DNA of 14,174 bases. It comes from Bacteroidota bacterium (GTDB lineage: Bacteria > Bacteroidota > Bacteroidia > AKYH767-A > JABDAW01). A program made the translations under genes and the position numbers. Numbering within the stretch: position 1 is the stretch's first letter; every line of letters begins with the position of its first letter. Of the stretch, positions 7,006 through 13,845 are shown one piece after another. The stretch spans positions 1 through 14,174 of the forward strand of contig JAHEYM010000047.1 of the NCBI GenBank assembly GCA_023251595.1. The letters run 5' to 3'. The notes below the pieces were generated by a model. It made no database searches and was not told the origin of the DNA. It saw nothing but the letters and a program-made list of their open reading frames with translations.

Positions 7006-8347
7006 TTTGAGCAAATATTTTTCCTGAACTGTAAATTTTAGCAATATAAATACCGGAATGAAGATCATGAAGATCTATTTTGTTGGAGATTGAAGATTGA
7101 AGATTGTTTTGAGAATAAACCAATTCACCCAAAACATTGAATATCTCCAGATGAGCCGGATTGATTTCGTTGGAATTTATTTCCATATTAAAAATTCCTT
7201 TGCCGGGATTAGGATATATTTTTATCGGTTGAAGTTGTTGTGATACAGAATTTATTCCTGTTGAACTGCAATTCAGTAATATAGCAACATGACCTGTATC
7301 GATGTTTGAATAAACGGTAAGCACTGCCAAATCTGGTTTTCCATCACCGTTAAAATCTGCACTTGTAATTGCATCGGGAACAGTATCGACTACATAATTA
7401 ACCGGCAACGCAAAATTTCCGCTGCCATCGCCTTGTAATAAAGATATATTTGCCGAACTTCCATCTGCAACGGCAACATCCAAATTTCCGTCTCCGTCAA
7501 AATCAGCACTGCACAATGCTGCAGGACCCGTTCCAGCCGGAAAATTTATATTGCTTCCAAATCCGCCAAGTCCATCTCCTAAATATATAGTTATGTCGTT
7601 CGAAAAACGATTGGCAGTGACTAAATCGATTTTCCCATCTCCATTAAAATCGGCACCAATAACGCCTGAAGGTGTGTTGCCAACCGTATATCCAATTGCA
7701 TTTCCGAATCCACCAAGTCCGTCGCCTATGAGTGTCCATACCATGTTCGAGCTACCGGACATCGCAAGATCGGGAATCGTGTCTCCATTAAAATCTCCGG
7801 ATATAATTGAATTATATGAATGACCATTTCCATAGGCTGCAACCGGAGAAAATCCACCTGCACCATTTCCCAAAGCAATTAATACTCTATATGCGGTGGC
7901 TACTGCCAAATCTGCATTTCCATCTCTGTTGAAATCTGCACTGACAATTGAATATGGTGTGTTTGCGCCAAAGGTGGAATCAGTTCCGAAATTACCTGTA
8001 CCGTCTCCGAAAATAATTGAAACGTTCCATGGACCTAAATCGGAAGTAGCGATATCCGCCAGACTATCATGATTAAAATCGGCAGAACAAATGCCGTTGG
8101 GAATTACACCAACTGGAAAGTCCGTTGCAGTTCCAAAACCGCCGAGACCATTTCCCAAAATAATTGCAACAGTTCCGTTATTTTCTGCGATAGCAATATC
8201 TTTTTTTCCATCGCCATTAAAATCGGCAATACAAAACGCTTTTGGATTAACGCCAACGGTGAAATTTGTTCTCGGATTGAAACAGATTTGCGCGTTTATA
8301 TTGGAGAAGTCGACTAATAAAATTATGAACAGGAATCTTCGAATCAT
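6989..8347 (-). CDS. Secreted seven-repeat FG-GAP/VCBS protein, T9SS cargo
   Basis: A 452-residue exported protein. Residues 1-19 are a signal peptide ending NINA-Q. Seven calcium-loop motifs of the form ADFNGDGKxD occur near residues 42, 90, 138, 185, 233, 282 and 331, spaced 47-49 residues apart, each usually followed by ILGNGLGGFG-like turns. That spacing and count fit a seven-bladed FG-GAP/VCBS beta-propeller with Ca2+ in the DxDxDG loops. Repeats 2 and 4 deviate (DFNHDSLAD, DFNGDTIPD). A T9SS type A sorting domain follows (about 374-452), with IYPNPGKG and HSGIYIAKI. Such proteins are usually surface-exposed binding or adhesion proteins; no enzyme domain is present. A TAACTTTG promoter box lies upstream. 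The gene precedes the regulator on the same strand, but a functional link is unproven. Confidence 0.93.
   Translation of the reverse strand: MIRRFLFIILLVDFSNINAQICFNPRTNFTVGVNPKAFCIADFNGDGKKDIAIAENNGTVAIILGNGLGGFGTATDFPVGVIPNGICSADFNHDSLADIATSDLGPWNVSIIFGDGTGNFGTDSTFGANTPYSIVSADFNRDGNADLAVATAYRVLIALGNGAGGFSPVAAYGNGHSYNSIISGDFNGDTIPDLAMSGSSNMVWTLIGDGLGGFGNAIGYTVGNTPSGVIGADFNGDGKIDLVTANRFSNDITIYLGDGLGGFGSNINFPAGTGPAALCSADFDGDGNLDVAVADGSSANISLLQGDGSGNFALPVNYVVDTVPDAITSADFNGDGKPDLAVLTVYSNIDTGHVAILLNCSSTGINSVSQQLQPIKIYPNPGKGIFNMEINSNEINPAHLEIFNVLGELVYSQNNLQSSISNKIDLHDLHSGIYIAKIYSSGKIFAQNIIIE
7088..7106. repeat. Intragenic GATTGAA heptamer repeat
   Basis: Two full GATTGAA copies and a partial third lie inside the sorting-domain coding part of the FG-GAP gene, encoding Leu-Gln-Ser-Ser-Ile-Ser in a loop. 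A unit of 7 would shift the frame if one copy were gained or lost. Confidence 0.6.
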
Positions 8348-8370
8348 GAGGGTAAATGTTAGATTTTATG

Positions 8371-8378
8371 CAAAGTTA
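8371..8378 (-). promoter_or_regulatory. -7 promoter box of the FG-GAP gene
   Basis: On the minus strand this reads TAACTTTG, a perfect TAnnTTTG, 23 nt before the ATG. A TTCG (8398-8401) lies 19 bp upstream, an imperfect -33 box at correct spacing. Confidence 0.6.
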
Positions 8379-8442
8379 TAAAAATCTTGCGGAGAAACGA
8401 AGCTTTGATCTTTTAATGTAGCATGTTTACAGATTTATAAAT

Positions 8443-9669
8443 TTAATTTCGGATTAATTCTTTTTTAATTTCGCCGGATTTGGTTTTAAAAACAAAAGTC
8501 GCTTTAGATTGTTTTTCAGGGATGAGATTGAACTTGTCGCTTGCGTAATCACAAAGTTGTTTTTCAGATAGGTCTGCTACTTTGTGACCGTTGATTTCGA
8601 TTATTTCGTCATCGATCATTATTCCTGTTTTTTCTGCTTCTGTATTCTTGTAGATAGCGCCAACCATTAATTTATTTCTTGTGAAACCATAAGAGAATCC
8701 AAAATTTCCTGTATATGAATTCCGGTCTGAGTACTTATATAGAAAAATTGTGTTTGATGTATAGTCAATGGTTACAATAAATGATTTTAGAAATTGATTT
8801 CCAATCACACCGTTTTTTCTTTCGCTGTAATTCTTGTATCGACCGTATGTAAGTGTTTGATTCAAAATGCTATCTGTTCCAAAGTATAAATTTGTACGAA
8901 TCAAATAAGCAGTATCTTTCTGTTCAGCCACCTCTTTTCCTAAAATGCTGTTGTAACCTTTTGTGTAAAATTCAGAGATATTCTTCTGGTTGAAGGAATT
9001 GATAAATTGCCTGTTGTCGTCCGTATTGAAAGTTATGAAACCATTGGAACCGGTGTCAAAAACAAGTTTTATTATTTCTCCATTTTCCAACTTAGTACGA
9101 ATTATCGGACTCTTCGAAAATGAAGAAGTTTCGAATGGAATCCTGATCGCCTTATCAATGAATTTAAATTTTGAAAGACTATCAGAAATTCTTAATTTAT
9201 TTTGTTGAAAGTCGATTTGCCATATATTTTTACTGATAATGTTAGCTCCGATTAATCCATCGATAACTTCACAACTTCTGCTAAACATTTCGGTTGTGTT
9301 AATTTCAATGGCTCCTACGTTCGAATATAAAAGATCAGTTATAGCAATTTCGTCTATGATTGGAAGAACTTTTTTAATCGAGTCGTCTCTAACCGCATTT
9401 TTTAATGTTTTCAAGTGAAATTCTTTTGTAAGATCGGGCGAAACAGCGGTGGGTGCGCCGGTATCAAGAAAGAAACTTTTCTGTTTTTTATCGACATTCA
9501 CCTTAATTAAAATGTGTCCGGTATTAAGCTCAAAAGGGATTTCCTTAAAATAGTTTGTTGACGTAAAATCAGCTTTCCGGAGGTGTTTACCCGCTTTTAA
9601 TGCACGAATAATGTTGCATCCCGATAGTAATAGTGTTGAAATTAAGATAACTAGAATGGATTTTTTCAT
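8443..9669 (-). CDS. Lipoprotein with two DTG aspartyl protease motifs and PDZ
   Basis: A 408-residue predicted lipoprotein. Residues 1-18 form a lipoprotein signal with lipobox LSGC (Cys18). No acidic export signal follows the cysteine, so a periplasm-facing position is more likely than the cell surface. Two retropepsin-like halves follow: FLDTGAP (67-73, Asp69) with DGLIG (137-141), and VFDTGSNG (203-210, Asp205) with NGVIG (286-290). Two Asp-Thr-Gly motifs in one chain could form a complete aspartyl active site, as in pepsin, whereas retropepsins need a dimer. A C-terminal PDZ domain covers about 325-408 (VGAIYKNTEAEKTGIMIDDEI near 336-356) and probably binds peptide ends. This order matches the Bacteroidota 'aspartyl protease family protein with PDZ' type; substrates are unknown. 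No clear TAnnTTTG box lies upstream, so it may be co-transcribed with the small exported-protein gene 83 bp before it. Confidence 0.9.
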   Translation of the reverse strand: MKKSILVILISTLLLSGCNIIRALKAGKHLRKADFTSTNYFKEIPFELNTGHILIKVNVDKKQKSFFLDTGAPTAVSPDLTKEFHLKTLKNAVRDDSIKKVLPIIDEIAITDLLYSNVGAIEINTTEMFSRSCEVIDGLIGANIISKNIWQIDFQQNKLRISDSLSKFKFIDKAIRIPFETSSFSKSPIIRTKLENGEIIKLVFDTGSNGFITFNTDDNRQFINSFNQKNISEFYTKGYNSILGKEVAEQKDTAYLIRTNLYFGTDSILNQTLTYGRYKNYSERKNGVIGNQFLKSFIVTIDYTSNTIFLYKYSDRNSYTGNFGFSYGFTRNKLMVGAIYKNTEAEKTGIMIDDEIIEINGHKVADLSEKQLCDYASDKFNLIPEKQSKATFVFKTKSGEIKKELIRN

Positions 9670-9752
9670 AAAGGTTGAGTTATATAAGTCGAACTCTAAT
9701 TATTATCTATTAGTGGAAATGTTCACGTTTTTGATTCGAAGGAAGTAGCATG

Positions 9753-10130
9753 CTAATTCTTCCAATGTTTATTCACCCTCGAATAAGTTCGGATTCCGAC
9801 CACACTCTGAATTCCATCCAAAACCAAGGTTTCTTTTGTAACACTGATAATTTTGTTTTTATACATTTGTCTCGGTTCGCCACCCCAGCTAATAAGTGTG
9901 TCGTTCGATATCTCGTAATTAAATCTGAATAGTGTATCTATATGGTTATCTGCCTCAATGGAGTGATCGCCAATAATCAGTGTGTGATAGAGAGTCCATT
10001 TATTTAAATACCACGTACCTTTAATATCTGTTGGATTTATTGGAGAAGGGGTTTGGGCGTATATATTTGTGAAACAGGCAGAGACGAACGCCGGAATGAG
10101 AACGATTAATCTATATTTTTGTGGTATCAT
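9753..10130 (-). CDS. Small exported protein, unknown function
   Basis: A protein of 125 residues that I do not recognise. An N-terminal signal peptide ends near NIYA-Q. The mature part begins with a Pro-rich stretch, then IKGTWYLNKW, followed by alternating beta-strand-like segments and DTLISWGGEP. A Gly-x-Trp-Tyr near the start of a small beta-rich exported protein recalls lipocalin-like proteins of Bacteroidota, but this is a weak resemblance. I chose the ATG at 10130; a GTG at 10136 in the same frame would add two residues and cannot be excluded. There is no lipobox and no sorting domain, so a soluble periplasmic location is inferred. It may be co-transcribed with the aspartyl protease-like lipoprotein gene 83 bp downstream. 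Confidence 0.72.
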   Translation of the reverse strand: MIPQKYRLIVLIPAFVSACFTNIYAQTPSPINPTDIKGTWYLNKWTLYHTLIIGDHSIEADNHIDTLFRFNYEISNDTLISWGGEPRQMYKNKIISVTKETLVLDGIQSVVGIRTYSRVNKHWKN

Positions 10131-10255
10131 TATCACACTCTTTTTAAAACTTAATTCTGATGATTAATTTTTGTAAAGATGCACTTTCTGTACTAAATTT
10201 CAAAATATTGAGTTTGCATGACCTACTTCTATACGTTCACTTTCATTCAATCATG

Positions 10256-10295
10256 CAACTTTTCAACTCTTCAACTCTTCAACTTTTCAACCCCT
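10256..10295. repeat. Five-copy CAACNNTT octamer array upstream of M1 gene
   Basis: CAACTTTT, CAACTCTT, CAACTCTT, CAACTTTT and CAACCCCT follow one another in exact 8-bp phase. This is the reverse complement of the array at 3840-3952, and therefore in the same orientation relative to its downstream gene. The last CAAC ends 62 nt before the M1 ATG and immediately upstream of the -33 box. The rest of the 217-bp divergent gap (10137-10353) shows only AT-rich sequence and the promoter below. Confidence 0.93.
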
Positions 10296-10297
10296 TT

Positions 10298-10329
10298 TTT
10301 GCTTTTCTCCCCCATTTCTGCTACATTCG
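10298..10329 (+). promoter_or_regulatory. Predicted promoter of the M1 gene
   Basis: TTTG at 10298-10301 (-33) and TACATTCG at 10322-10329 (-7, one mismatch to TAnnTTTG) are separated by 20 bp, the normal Bacteroidota spacing. The ATG follows 24 nt later. Confidence 0.6.
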
Positions 10330-10353
10330 CATAAAATTCACCCCATTGTTCGC

Positions 10354-12789
10354 ATGGTCAAGATAATTCTCTATTCTTTATTCTCTGTACTCTGTCTCGC
10401 AAACATCAGTGTCAGCGCCCAATTCGACTCAAAACGGTCGATCGAAAGCAGGGTGAAGAGTTCATTGCAAAAACTTCAACAAAACCACCCTTTCAATCCA
10501 CTTGCAACTACAGGCGACACAATCCACGTCAGCAAGTACTTTATTTCCATCGATTCCATCGATTTTCCCGGTCATGCGATCCGCGCGCACGTGCAGGCAA
10601 ATGTGCATTCAAGGATGATGAATGTTACTACCGTTTCTCTCGCCCTTTTGCGAATGACGATTGACTCAATCACCGACGGAACTATTCCGGTAAACTACAC
10701 TTATAATGATACGATTATTAATATTCTCCCATGGGGTGGAATGAATACCGGCGATTCGGTTTCAATATATATATATTACCACGGACTTCCCCAGGAAGAT
10801 GCAAGCGGTTGGGGTGGATTTTATTTCTCCGGAAATTACGCGTTCAATCTGGGCGTGGGTTTCGCCGCTATTCCTCACAATTTTGGCAGAGCATGGTTTC
10901 CGTGTATCGACGAATTTACCGATAAATCGAAATATGAATTTTATATAAATACTTCTTCAACCAATAAAGCATTTTGCAATGGATTTTTACAGGGACAAGT
11001 GACTAATCCAAATGGTACGATAACTTGGCATTGGGTGATGGATGATTCAATTCCTTCATACCTGGCTTGCATGAACGTAGCTCCGTTTTATACGCTTAAC
11101 AGAACGGTAAATGGAATACCCGTTACCTGGGCGGAGATGCCCGCCGATACGAACAATACGCTCGCTACATTTACACATTTGAGCAATGCGCTGACTGCTT
11201 ATTCTTCGGGTTATGGTCCTTACAGATGGAATAAAGTCGGTTACACATTGGTTCCTTTTTCCTCCGGCGCAATGGAGCATGCAACTGCAATTTCAGTCGG
11301 ATCTGCATATATTAATGGCACGATGACTTACGAAACGTTATGGGCGCACGAGTTGTCGCATCATTGGTGGGGCGATCTTGTAACATGCAAAAACGCGGGT
11401 TGTATGTGGCTCAACGAAGGTTTTGCGGTGTATAGCGAAGCATATTTTACTGAAGCGGTCTATGGTTCAACCGCATATAAAAATTGGATCAGAAGTAACC
11501 ACCGGAAAGTATTACAGTTCTCTCATATCGTGGATGGAAGTTATCTCTCGCTGGATTCTGTTCCTTTGGCATATACATACGGAAATACGGTTTATCAGAA
11601 AGGTGGTGATGTCGCTCATACACTGAGAAAATATATGGGCGATTCCGCTTTTTTCACAGGTGCTCGCGGATACATGAATGATCTGGCTTTTCAAAATGCG
11701 GATAATACCGATTTCAAAAACGAATTGACTGCGAACACCGGAATTGACATGACCACATTTTTTAATGATTGGGTTCTTACTCCGGGAAATCCTCATTTCT
11801 CTATCGACTCATTTACGGTTGCTCCCGGCGGACCTCCTTATCAGATAACTGTATATATACGACAACGGCAGAAAGGAAACACACATATATATACAATGCC
11901 GGTCGAATGTTTTTTTACCGATGGTGTAACGCAGGTGGTCGATACATTTTTGATTAATGCTCCACTGAATTCGTATACTGTAACCCTTCCATTTAATCCG
12001 GTTTGGGTTGCACTCGATCGGAACGAAAAAATTTCGGATGCTGAAGTCGATTATGAAAAAAATCTGGACACACTTGGCGCCTGGACTTTCCTTGAAACAA
12101 ATTCTGTCGTCAATGTTACGAATTCAGGAGGTGGAACTTCAACCGTTCGTATAGAACATAATTTTGTTCCACCCGATGGATTTTCTGCTTCTAATCCCGG
12201 AATCCGTTTGTCGGATTATCACTATTATCGTGTGGATGGATCTTTTACCCCTACTTTCTCAGCACACATGACGCTTTATTATGATGGCTCAACCAGTGGT
12301 GGTTCGGGTTATCTCGATAATACTTTAATTACCGGTATTGAAGATAGTCTTGTATTGATGTACAGACCAAATACTGCAACGAACTGGTCTCGGGTGAACG
12401 GGTACGCACTAAACACAAGTTCCAATCACAATGATAAGAAAGGAAATTTCAATATCGACACTTTGAAAAAGGGTGAATATTGTTTTGGTTATTACGATTA
12501 CACTGTCGGAAATTCTCATGTGCCTCCAAAACCAAAGTATTCTCTTCAGGTGAATCCAAATCCCGCCAATCAGATGGCGACAATTAACTTTCATCTTGGG
12601 TATGGTGAAAATGGAATTATAAGCATATTCGACACGGCTGGAAAAATTGTTTATCATACGCAGGTGTTTTCTCATCAGGAATTCATTAACTTTGACACGC
12701 AATTATTAAAGAGTGGTGTCTATTTCGTGACTCTGAATGTGAATGAAAAAGAAATGAAAACGACAAAATTAATTATATCAAAAAAATAA
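10354..12789 (+). CDS. M1-family zinc metallopeptidase, T9SS cargo
   Basis: An 811-residue secreted zinc peptidase. Residues 1-22 are a signal peptide ending VSA-Q. An N-terminal beta domain covers about 50-255. The catalytic domain has HELSHHWWGD (332-341) with zinc ligands His332 and His336 and general base Glu333, and the third ligand Glu355 after 18 residues (WLNEGFA). YQKG (414-417) supplies the probable transition-state Tyr414. The substrate N-terminus motif, usually GxMEN, reads GAMEH (305-309): the Glu is kept but Asn is His. M1 enzymes normally remove residues from peptide N-termini. Residues about 480-555 look like a beta-sandwich, 565-716 are a beta-rich region of unclear family, and about 727-811 are a T9SS type A sorting domain (VNPNPANQ, KSGVYFVTL). 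The enzyme probably works outside the cell or at its surface, perhaps trimming peptides released by endopeptidases such as the C25 enzyme; that partnership is inferred. Confidence 0.95.
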   Translation: MVKIILYSLFSVLCLANISVSAQFDSKRSIESRVKSSLQKLQQNHPFNPLATTGDTIHVSKYFISIDSIDFPGHAIRAHVQANVHSRMMNVTTVSLALLRMTIDSITDGTIPVNYTYNDTIINILPWGGMNTGDSVSIYIYYHGLPQEDASGWGGFYFSGNYAFNLGVGFAAIPHNFGRAWFPCIDEFTDKSKYEFYINTSSTNKAFCNGFLQGQVTNPNGTITWHWVMDDSIPSYLACMNVAPFYTLNRTVNGIPVTWAEMPADTNNTLATFTHLSNALTAYSSGYGPYRWNKVGYTLVPFSSGAMEHATAISVGSAYINGTMTYETLWAHELSHHWWGDLVTCKNAGCMWLNEGFAVYSEAYFTEAVYGSTAYKNWIRSNHRKVLQFSHIVDGSYLSLDSVPLAYTYGNTVYQKGGDVAHTLRKYMGDSAFFTGARGYMNDLAFQNADNTDFKNELTANTGIDMTTFFNDWVLTPGNPHFSIDSFTVAPGGPPYQITVYIRQRQKGNTHIYTMPVECFFTDGVTQVVDTFLINAPLNSYTVTLPFNPVWVALDRNEKISDAEVDYEKNLDTLGAWTFLETNSVVNVTNSGGGTSTVRIEHNFVPPDGFSASNPGIRLSDYHYYRVDGSFTPTFSAHMTLYYDGSTSGGSGYLDNTLITGIEDSLVLMYRPNTATNWSRVNGYALNTSSNHNDKKGNFNIDTLKKGEYCFGYYDYTVGNSHVPPKPKYSLQVNPNPANQMATINFHLGYGENGIISIFDTAGKIVYHTQVFSHQEFINFDTQLLKSGVYFVTLNVNEKEMKTTKLIISKK

Positions 12790-12790
12790 T

Positions 12791-12814
12791 TAACAATTAA
12801 CAATTAACAATTAA
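12791..12814. repeat. TAACAAT heptamer tandem repeat
   Basis: Three exact TAACAAT copies plus TAA begin one base after the M1 stop codon. This is another short-period array at a gene boundary. Confidence 0.85.
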
Positions 12815-12824
12815 ATCGGGAAGT

Positions 12825-12838
12825 CGTTGCGTGCAACG
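12825..12838. repeat. Palindromic element between M1 and Cys-rich genes
   Basis: CGTTGC-GT-GCAACG, within AAGTCGTTGCGTGCAACGCC and followed by TCTAC. The flanks suggest a decayed longer palindrome of the GAGACG...CGTCTC kind found scattered in Bacteroidota genomes (from memory). There is no T run, so it is not an intrinsic terminator. Confidence 0.6.
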
Positions 12839-12858
12839 CCTCTACAAAACTAAATGAT

Positions 12859-13773
12859 ATGAAGAAACTTCTACTAACAACATTCGGCATTGCGGCTTTG
12901 CTAACATCCGCATCGGCTCAAACCGTAATTTATTCGGAGACATTTAATAGTGCTCCGTTAGCATGGACGCTGAATACGCCAAGCGGTGCGAATGATCCGG
13001 ATGCTAATACATGGATCAATACAAATGCCGAGAGCGCCGTTGTTCCGCCTGGCTGTGGTCAGGCAAATACAGGAAACAAAACATTACATGTAAACTGTCA
13101 GGGTAGTTTCTGTTTGGGTACCGGAGCTACTTATGATGGCGGTGGAGTATGTTCCACACTCTCAGTCTGTGTGGTGACGAATAAACGCTGCACAATGAAT
13201 AGCACTATTTCTACTATTGGTTATTATAATTTGAATGTGAGTTGCGATTGGATTGGAGTTGGTCAAGCAGGATTCGATTATGCTACACTCCAATATAGTA
13301 TCGATGGTGGAACGACTTGGGTTGATCTTCATCAGTTTGCGAATGGTGCTACTTGTGGTGGTCAGGGTCAATGGGCTAATTATTCGATGCCACTTCCATT
13401 TGTTTGCTATAACAGAAATAATCTGAAACTTGCATTTAACTGGACAAATAATGATGATGGAGTTGCTACAGATCCTTCTTTCGCAACACACGATCTTAAA
13501 GTTACGGGTACTGCTTCAAGTGTAGGTATGGTTGGAATGAATGGTGAAATACTTCCCCGCTTTATTCCAAATGCTGCAAATGGTTCTGTTTTGATCGAAG
13601 GGAGCGATGTTGTAAAAGTAAATGCTGTGTGTGATATTACCGGGCGAATTCTTTCATTTAATATGAATGGCTCTGAAATTAGTTTGGGTTCTGTCATTAA
13701 ATCGGGAAGTTATTTTATTAATTATGAATTCAAAGGAGCACAGTATTCGAAAATGCTCGTTGTTGTTGAATAG
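12859..13773 (+). CDS. Cysteine-rich secreted protein, probable T9SS cargo
   Basis: A 304-residue exported protein of unknown function. Residues 1-20 are a signal peptide ending SASA-Q. The mature ectodomain starts with ETFN (27-30), as in many jelly-roll or MAM-like T9SS proteins, and continues with YSIDGGTTWVDL (146-157), a pattern common in secreted beta-sandwich domains. It is unusually cysteine-rich: Cys66, 80, 85, 98, 104, 111, 129, 166 and 183, plus Cys258, suggesting several disulfides. The C-terminal part (about 234-304) has the pattern of a sorting domain (CDITGRIL, IKSGSYFINYEF, KMLVVVE) but lacks the usual YPNP, so T9SS export is likely but less certain than for the other three. 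It lies 69 bp after the M1 gene without a recognisable promoter, so co-transcription is plausible; a strong terminator follows. Confidence 0.85.
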   Translation: MKKLLLTTFGIAALLTSASAQTVIYSETFNSAPLAWTLNTPSGANDPDANTWINTNAESAVVPPGCGQANTGNKTLHVNCQGSFCLGTGATYDGGGVCSTLSVCVVTNKRCTMNSTISTIGYYNLNVSCDWIGVGQAGFDYATLQYSIDGGTTWVDLHQFANGATCGGQGQWANYSMPLPFVCYNRNNLKLAFNWTNNDDGVATDPSFATHDLKVTGTASSVGMVGMNGEILPRFIPNAANGSVLIEGSDVVKVNAVCDITGRILSFNMNGSEISLGSVIKSGSYFINYEFKGAQYSKMLVVVE

Positions 13774-13798
13774 AATATTTATTGGTCGAAATATTATT

Positions 13799-13829
13799 AA
13801 AAAGCGAGTCCTCCGGGATTCGCTTTTTT
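13799..13829 (+). terminator. Intrinsic terminator after the Cys-rich gene
   Basis: GCGAGTCC (13804-13811) and GGATTCGC (13816-13823) pair with one G-U around loop TCCG. They are flanked by A5 on the left and T6 (13824-13829) on the right. It ends the M1/Cys-rich transcription unit and separates it from the UbiD-family gene. Confidence 0.9.
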
Positions 13830-13845
13830 ACTTAAATTAATAACA

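Noticed and set aside
7551..8381. Plus-strand open frames with repeated PSPLKSA-like peptides
   Set aside because: They are the antisense image of the FG-GAP calcium-loop repeats; the repetition is explained by the minus-strand gene.
10137..10353. Extra small gene in the divergent gap
   Set aside because: The plus-strand open frame there (10160-10366) translates the octamer array and promoter and overlaps the M1 signal peptide start; nothing supports it.
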